Source of the DNA: Renibacterium sp.
Lineage (GTDB): Bacteria; Actinomycetota; Actinomycetes; Actinomycetales; Micrococcaceae
Assembly: GCA_017419405.1 (NCBI GenBank)
Contig: JAFOLH010000008.1
Span: forward strand, 430,491 to 494,490
DNA length: 64,000 nt
Reading direction: 5' to 3'
A program made the position numbers and the translations under genes. The notes under the pieces were generated by a model, which worked only from the letters and a program-made list of their open reading frames with translations, was not told the DNA's origin and did no database searches. Of the stretch, positions 59,712-64,000 are shown piece by piece. Within the stretch, counting starts at the first letter, position 1. The number at the start of each line of letters is the position of its first letter.

Positions 59712-61976
59712 ATGCTTGAGGCTGAACCAACACATCACCACACCGGCAAAGCCCGTGAAGAGCTGGCGCATGAGCGCGAGTACGTTGCCGGGCTGTATGC
59801 AAGGCTGGATGAGTTGCGCGAGGAGAAACTCGAGCAACTGGGGGAGGTGCGCCGCAACACCGCGGTGGGTTCGCATCAGAACCGGTCGGAGCGGGATGCC
59901 TTCGCGTCGTTGTACGAAGACCGGTTGGCGCAGTTGAACGCGGTCGACGACCGGTTGGTCTTCGGACGGCTGGACCTCGATTCGGGTGAACAGCGGTACA
60001 TCGGCCGGATCGGTTTGTCCACCGAAGACCTCAAACAGCTCATGGTGGATTGGCGGGCGCCGGAAGCCGGCACGTTTTACCAGGCGACCGCCTTCGAGCG
60101 GCAAGGCGTCCGCCGTCGTCGGCATCTGATCTTGCAGAACCGGCAGGTCAAAGCCATCGAAGACGATGTGCTCGATCCGCAAATGCTCAGCGATTCCGAA
60201 GCCCTGCAGGGTGAGGGGGCGCTGCTCGCGGCGCTCAATTCCAAACGGACCGGGCGGATGAGCGACATCGTCGGCACCATCCAGGCCGAACAGGACCGGG
60301 TGATCCGATCGCCTTTGGCCGGAGCCCTCGTGGTGCAAGGCGGCCCGGGGACCGGGAAGACTGCAGTCGCGCTGCACCGGGCGGCGTATTTGCTGTACAC
60401 CCACCGGGATCGGCTGAAGTCCGCCGGGGTGCTCCTGGTGGGTCCGTCCTCCTCGTTCATGACCTATATCGAAAGAGTGCTGCCTTCGCTCGGCGAGACC
60501 GGTGTGGTGATGGCGAACCTGGGCCGCTTGATGCCGGGCATCAACGCCGTCGGCACCGAAGCCCCGGAAATCGCGGAGATCAAGGGCCGGGCGCTGATGG
60601 CCACGGTGATCGGCCGAGCGGTCGGGAACCGGCAGCGGATCCCGGCTGAAGACCGGGTGCTGGACGTGGAGGGGCAGAAGATCGTGCTGACCCCGAAACA
60701 GGTGCGCCGGGCCCGGGACAAGGCGCGGGCCACCGGGAAACCGCACAACGAAGCCCGGCTGACTTTCGTGAAGATCCTGTTGCGTGAGCTGACCGAACAG
60801 CTGACCGAGATCGTCGAAGGCAAGTCGATCGGCAACAGTGCTGACCGTTCGTATCTGGCCGAAGACGTGCGGGCATCCCGGGATGTGCGGATTGCTTTGA
60901 ACTTGGCGTGGATGCCGATGTCGCCGGAGAAGCTGGTGACCGAGCTGTTCGCCAAACCGGCCCTGCTCGAGGCCGCGGCGCCGGAATTGGGTGCGGCAGA
61001 ACGCGAAGCGCTGTACCGGGAACCGGGCCGGCCATGGACCGAGGCGGATGTCCCGCTGCTCGACGAAGCTGCGGAACTGCTCGGTGAATTGGATGCCTCC
61101 GGCGGCCGGGATGCGGCAGCCCGGGAAGCCGAGCGCAAACGGGACATCGCCAATGCCGAGCGGACGCTGGAAAACGTCCAGCAATCGCTCGAAGACGTGG
61201 GGGTGGACGGCGTGCTCAGCGCGGAGGACCTGGCGGAGCACAACGCGGTCCAGGCCGAGCAGTTTACCGCTGCCGAGCGTGCCGTGCTGGACCGGAACTG
61301 GGCCTTCGGGCACGTGGTGGTCGATGAGGCGCAGGAACTCTCCGCGATGCAGTGGCGGTTGTTGGTCCGGCGTTGCCCGATGAAATCCTTCACCATCGTC
61401 GGCGACATTGCGCAGACCTCGGCCGCAGCCGGGGCTTCGTCCTGGCAGCAGGCCCTGTCGCCGCATTTCGGCGATCGGTGGCAGCTCGAAGAGCTCACCG
61501 TGAATTACCGCACGCCGGCCCAGATCGCCGAGGCCGCCGCGCGGATGGCCAATGCGGCCGGGCAAGTGGTTTCCGCACCGAAGGCCGTGCGCGACGGCGT
61601 GTGGCCGCCGATCATCGATCGGGTCGCCGATCTGCAGCAAGCATTGTTGACCGCGATGCCGGAGGAACTGGCCGCAGTCGACGGCGGACTGCTCGCGGTG
61701 ATCGCCGCGCCGCACCGGGTCGCCGGTTTGGCCAAGGCCCTGCGCGCCGAATTCGGCAAACGGGTGGGCCATGGGGCCGGTTCCCTGGAACAGGACATCG
61801 TGGTGATCGATCCGCACGAAGCCAAAGGACTCGAGTTCGACGGTGTGGTGATCGTGGAACCGGCTGAACTGGTTTCGGCGGGCCGGGTCGGCGATCTCTA
61901 CGTCGCGATGACCAGGCCCACGCAGCGGTTGCGCTTGCTCAGCAGCACCGCGCTGCCGGCCGGCATCGAGTCCTGA
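59712..61976 (+). CDS. HelD/HelR-like UvrD-family ATPase acting on RNA polymerase
   Basis: 754 residues. An N-terminal coiled coil ('REELAHEREYVAGLYARLDEL', about 15-80) precedes an SF1 ATPase: Walker A 'QGGPGTGKTAVALHR' (209-223), motif II 'VVVDEAQELSAMQW' (about 531-544), motif III 'FTIVGDIAQTSA', 'VNYRTPAQIAEAA' and the final 'LYVAMTRPTQRLRLL'. The coiled coil before a split 1A domain is the HelD layout; HelD-type proteins remove or recycle stalled RNA polymerase, and HelR versions confer rifamycin resistance. ATTTCA and TGAAAT form an inverted repeat at 59653-59670 upstream. No rifamycin-associated element was seen. Confidence 0.88.
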   Translation: MLEAEPTHHHTGKAREELAHEREYVAGLYARLDELREEKLEQLGEVRRNTAVGSHQNRSERDAFASLYEDRLAQLNAVDDRLVFGRLDLDSGEQRYIGRIGLSTEDLKQLMVDWRAPEAGTFYQATAFERQGVRRRRHLILQNRQVKAIEDDVLDPQMLSDSEALQGEGALLAALNSKRTGRMSDIVGTIQAEQDRVIRSPLAGALVVQGGPGTGKTAVALHRAAYLLYTHRDRLKSAGVLLVGPSSSFMTYIERVLPSLGETGVVMANLGRLMPGINAVGTEAPEIAEIKGRALMATVIGRAVGNRQRIPAEDRVLDVEGQKIVLTPKQVRRARDKARATGKPHNEARLTFVKILLRELTEQLTEIVEGKSIGNSADRSYLAEDVRASRDVRIALNLAWMPMSPEKLVTELFAKPALLEAAAPELGAAEREALYREPGRPWTEADVPLLDEAAELLGELDASGGRDAAAREAERKRDIANAERTLENVQQSLEDVGVDGVLSAEDLAEHNAVQAEQFTAAERAVLDRNWAFGHVVVDEAQELSAMQWRLLVRRCPMKSFTIVGDIAQTSAAAGASSWQQALSPHFGDRWQLEELTVNYRTPAQIAEAAARMANAAGQVVSAPKAVRDGVWPPIIDRVADLQQALLTAMPEELAAVDGGLLAVIAAPHRVAGLAKALRAEFGKRVGHGAGSLEQDIVVIDPHEAKGLEFDGVVIVEPAELVSAGRVGDLYVAMTRPTQRLRLLSSTALPAGIES

Positions 61977-62031
61977 AGCTTCCCGTAGCGCGCAGTCGGC
62001 AGCTGCTGCAGTGCGCTGCTACGGTTGTCTT

Positions 62032-63345
62032 GTGTCACAAGCAACCGAATTCACTGCACAGCAGAACGATGCCAGTTTCGACAATATCTGGCAGGAACTC
62101 CTCTGGCGTGGCCTGATCCAGGTCTCCACCGATCAGGCCGAGCTGGAAAAGACTTTGAGCACCGAATCGGTGACCTACTATTGCGGTTTCGATCCGACTG
62201 CGGCGAGCCTGCACCTGGGGCATCTCGTCCAGTTGCTGCTGATGCGCCGGCTGCAGTTGGCCGGACACAAGCCGTTGGCCCTGGTCGGCGGCTCCACCGG
62301 GATGATCGGCGACCCTCGGCCCACTACGGAACGTTCCATGCAGACCAAGGAACAAGTCGCGGAATGGGTAGCCGACATCCAGGCCCAGGTGCAGCCTTTC
62401 CTCTCCTTCGAAGGGGAAAACGCCGCCCGGATGGTCAACAACCTGGATTGGACTGCTCCGATGAGCGCGATCGACTTCCTGCGGGAAGTCGGCAAGCACT
62501 ACCGGGTGGGCACCATGATCAAAAAAGACATCGTGGCCTCCCGGCTGAACTCGGACGAAGGCATTTCCTATGCCGAATTCAGTTACCAGATCCTGCAAGG
62601 CCTGGATTTCCTGGAACTGTTCCGGCAGTACGGATGCACCCTGCAGACCGGGGGATCGGACCAGTGGGGGAATCTGACCTCCGGCACCGAACTGATCCGC
62701 AAGGCAGCGGGCGGATCCGTGCATGCCATCGGGACGCCGCTGATCACGAATTCGGACGGCACCAAATTCGGCAAGAGCGAAGGCAACGCGATCTGGCTCA
62801 ATCCGAAAATGACCAGCCCGTACGAGTTCTACCAATTCTGGCTCAACACCGCCGACGCCGACGTCGCCGAGCGGCTGCGGATCTTCACCTTCCGTTCCCG
62901 GCAGGAGATCGAGGAGCTGGCCCGGGCCACCGAGGAGCGGCCGCATGAGCGCGCCGCGCAGAAAGCGTTGGCCTGGGATGTGAACAGCTTGGTGCACGGG
63001 GTCGAGGCGACGGAGAAGGTCATCGCTGCCTCGGCTGCGATCTTCGGCAACGGCGAGTTGTCCGACTTGGACGAGAGCACGCTCCGGGCCGCGACGGCGG
63101 AATTGCCGCACACCGAGGTAGCACAGTCCGGTTTGGGCATCGTGGAGCTATTGGTGGCTTCCGCTTTGGTGGACAGCAACTCGGCGGCCCGCCGGACGAT
63201 TGCCGAGGGCGGAGCGTACGTGAACAACCGAAAAGTCACCGACGCCGACGCCGTGATCGAGCCGACGGCTTTGCTGCACGGACGCTACTTGTTGGTGCGG
63301 CGCGGCAAGCGCACCATGGCGATCGTCGAAGTGCTTGGCGGCTGA
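62032..63345 (+). CDS. tyrS: Tyrosine-tRNA ligase
   Basis: 437 residues from GTG at 62032, 6 bases after TACGGT (62020-62025), which favours this start and a leaderless mRNA. Class I motifs: HLGH at 61-64 and KFGKS at 245-249. 'GGSDQWGNLTSG' is the tyrosine-site loop. A C-terminal S4-like tRNA-binding domain ends 'YLLVRRGKRTMAIVEV'. It is the last protein gene before the rRNA operon. Confidence 0.97.
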   Translation: MSQATEFTAQQNDASFDNIWQELLWRGLIQVSTDQAELEKTLSTESVTYYCGFDPTAASLHLGHLVQLLLMRRLQLAGHKPLALVGGSTGMIGDPRPTTERSMQTKEQVAEWVADIQAQVQPFLSFEGENAARMVNNLDWTAPMSAIDFLREVGKHYRVGTMIKKDIVASRLNSDEGISYAEFSYQILQGLDFLELFRQYGCTLQTGGSDQWGNLTSGTELIRKAAGGSVHAIGTPLITNSDGTKFGKSEGNAIWLNPKMTSPYEFYQFWLNTADADVAERLRIFTFRSRQEIEELARATEERPHERAAQKALAWDVNSLVHGVEATEKVIAASAAIFGNGELSDLDESTLRAATAELPHTEVAQSGLGIVELLVASALVDSNSAARRTIAEGGAYVNNRKVTDADAVIEPTALLHGRYLLVRRGKRTMAIVEVLGG

Positions 63346-63375
63346 ACGTCCGCACTCGAGAGCAGCAGCGTTTCA

Positions 63376-63442
63376 GATAGTGTCCCGCTCTTGCGATAGC
63401 GCGCTGACTGACAAGCGGCTATCGCAAGAGCGAAACACTATC
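63376..63442 (+). terminator. Two-step hairpin after tyrS
   Basis: The outer arms GATAGTGT and ACACTATC, a 3x3 internal loop, and the inner arms GCTCTTGCGATAGC and GCTATCGCAAGAGC form a stem of 22 pairs. It lies 31 bases after the tyrS stop. Confidence 0.75.
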
Positions 63443-63488
63443 CAAAACCCCGAGATTCCGCGGATTTTCGGCGGGTCCGGAGCTCGAT

Positions 63489-63517
63489 TTGCACGAGCGT
63501 CGGAGAGTGTGTAAAGT
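63489..63517 (+). promoter_or_regulatory. Candidate rrn promoter 1
   Basis: TTGCAC (63489-63494) and TAAAGT (63512-63517) are 17 bases apart, about 440 bases before the 16S 5' end. The region 63346-63960 has no protein gene; it holds the tyrS terminator, this and a second promoter, and the rrn leader. Confidence 0.65.
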
Positions 63518-63712
63518 TTTCTGAGTCGCCCGCTGAGGGGCACGGATACGACGGTCTGGAACATGACCGGGTAACCTGCCGGAGCGGAGGCCAAACCCCT
63601 TCCAAATCTAGTTGCGATTCTGTGTGCGCCATTGCGGCCAAGAGCAGATGAGCTTCAATTTTTGGTGGGTTCATTTATGAATTTCTGGTAAATTCCGATG
63701 AAAATCGCGGAT

Positions 63713-63742
63713 TTGACAAGAAAGAAATGAATGAAATAAGCT
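63713..63742 (+). promoter_or_regulatory. Candidate rrn promoter 2
   Basis: TTGACA (63713-63718) and TAAGCT (63737-63742) are 18 bases apart. The surrounding DNA is strongly AT-rich, as expected for an UP-element-like region and rRNA leader. Confidence 0.6.
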
Positions 63743-63823
63743 AGTAACAACGCAGCAAGGAAAACTGAAGAAAAGAAAGTTTGAATAACTTTCGAATTAT
63801 TCAGAGAATTACTTGGATGCGCC

Positions 63824-63844
63824 TGTTGTTTGAGAACTCAATAG
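63824..63844 (+). promoter_or_regulatory. rrn leader antitermination/processing sequence
   Basis: TGTTGTTTGAGAACTCAAT resembles the boxA-like sequence of actinobacterial rRNA leaders. It is followed by a possible processing stem (GATACCA..TGGTATT, about 63862-63899). Confidence 0.5.
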
Positions 63845-63960
63845 TGTGTTTTGTTTTTTGTTGATACCAATTGTTTTGTTTTTTGGTATTTGCTCATGGT
63901 TGTCACACCCCGTGTGGCAAGTTGTGGGTTGATGCTGGGAAAGAGTTTTTTGTAATGAAT

Positions 63961-64000
63961 TTTACGGAGAGTTTGATTCTGGCTCAGGATGAACGCGGGC
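63961..64000 (+). rRNA. 16S ribosomal RNA, 5' end (partial)
   Basis: The sequence from 63961 contains GAGAGTTTGATTCTGGCTCA followed by GGATGAACGC, the universal 16S 5' region; aligning to E. coli puts position 1 near 63961. The gene runs out of the window. Note T in place of the more common C in GATCCTGG. Confidence 0.95.

Noticed and set aside
63524..63600. A tRNA or small RNA gene between tyrS and 16S
   Set aside because: I could not fold a cloverleaf; the GC-rich stretch fits an rRNA leader between two promoters.

Overview
The window looks like a chromosome segment of a high-GC Gram-positive bacterium of the Micrococcaceae (Arthrobacter and relatives). The signs are the high GC of nearly all genes, frequent GTG starts, a mycothiol-type enzyme, a PriA-type HisA, and the order dinG - lexA - hisCBHA - infC/rpmI/rplT - pheST - argCJBDFR/GH - tyrS - 16S rRNA. 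I see no insertion sequence, prophage, CRISPR array or tRNA gene. Genus assignment is inference from gene order; no search was run.

Layout. 1-2.7 kb: the 3' part of dinG faces lexA, which diverges from a LysM protein of the SOS cell-division-inhibitor type; two LexA-like operators lie between them. 2.9-8.6 kb: his operon (hisC, hisB, hisH, a 52-residue membrane protein, priA), then an SseB-like gene and an MFS transporter. 8.6-10.4 kb: an NAD-dependent epimerase-like gene diverging from a TetR regulator. 10.4-14 kb: infC-rpmI-rplT with a hairpin leader and an ATT start for IF3, then a 23S rRNA methyltransferase-like gene. 14-22.3 kb: a mixed block (GlsB-like protein, CDF exporter, lipoprotein, MFS, NUDIX, VOC protein, DUF5302, SOS-boxed radical SAM protein, acyl-CoA ligase, SIMPL protein). 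22.5-26.2 kb: pheS-pheT. 26.3-29.3 kb: an MFS/MarR divergent pair around a perfect palindrome, then two small secreted proteins in a lower-GC stretch.

29.5-37.4 kb is the most interesting block. A 1,329-residue single-module NRPS has the adenylation, carrier and six-membrane-segment/three-soluble-domain layout of epsilon-poly-L-lysine synthetase (Pls). Four-base overlaps couple it to an upstream quinone-oxidoreductase-like gene and a downstream M1 zinc aminopeptidase. A 4'-phosphopantetheinyl transferase converges on the peptidase and shares a 22-bp divergent promoter with a polyphosphate kinase 2. I read this as a cationic homo-poly-amino-acid (isopeptide) system with its activator and a candidate degradation or self-protection enzyme.

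38-46.8 kb holds a complete arginine pathway in two transcription blocks, argCJBDFR (all joined by overlaps) and argGH, with candidate ArgR sites before argC and argG. 46.8-51.5 kb: a PNPOx-like protein, a mycothiol-dependent-isomerase-like protein, a Ca2+/cation antiporter-like protein and a DrrAB-type ABC exporter. 51.5-54.8 kb: a large AfsR-type regulator. 55-58.5 kb: alkylation repair (Ada-AlkA fusion, Ogt, AAG glycosylase). 58.6-63.3 kb: a small Cys-containing secreted protein, apt, a HelD-like ATPase and tyrS. The window ends in the first ~40 bases of a 16S rRNA gene with two candidate rrn promoters.

Two themes run across the window. First, many genes have a TANNNT-like -10 hexamer exactly 6 bases before the start codon (hisC, the rRNA methyltransferase, tetR, marR, the VOC gene, ppk2, the PPTase, argC, tyrS and others), which points to widespread leaderless mRNAs and was used here to choose starts. 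Second, gene ends, especially convergent ones, are often marked by long, near-perfect hairpins.
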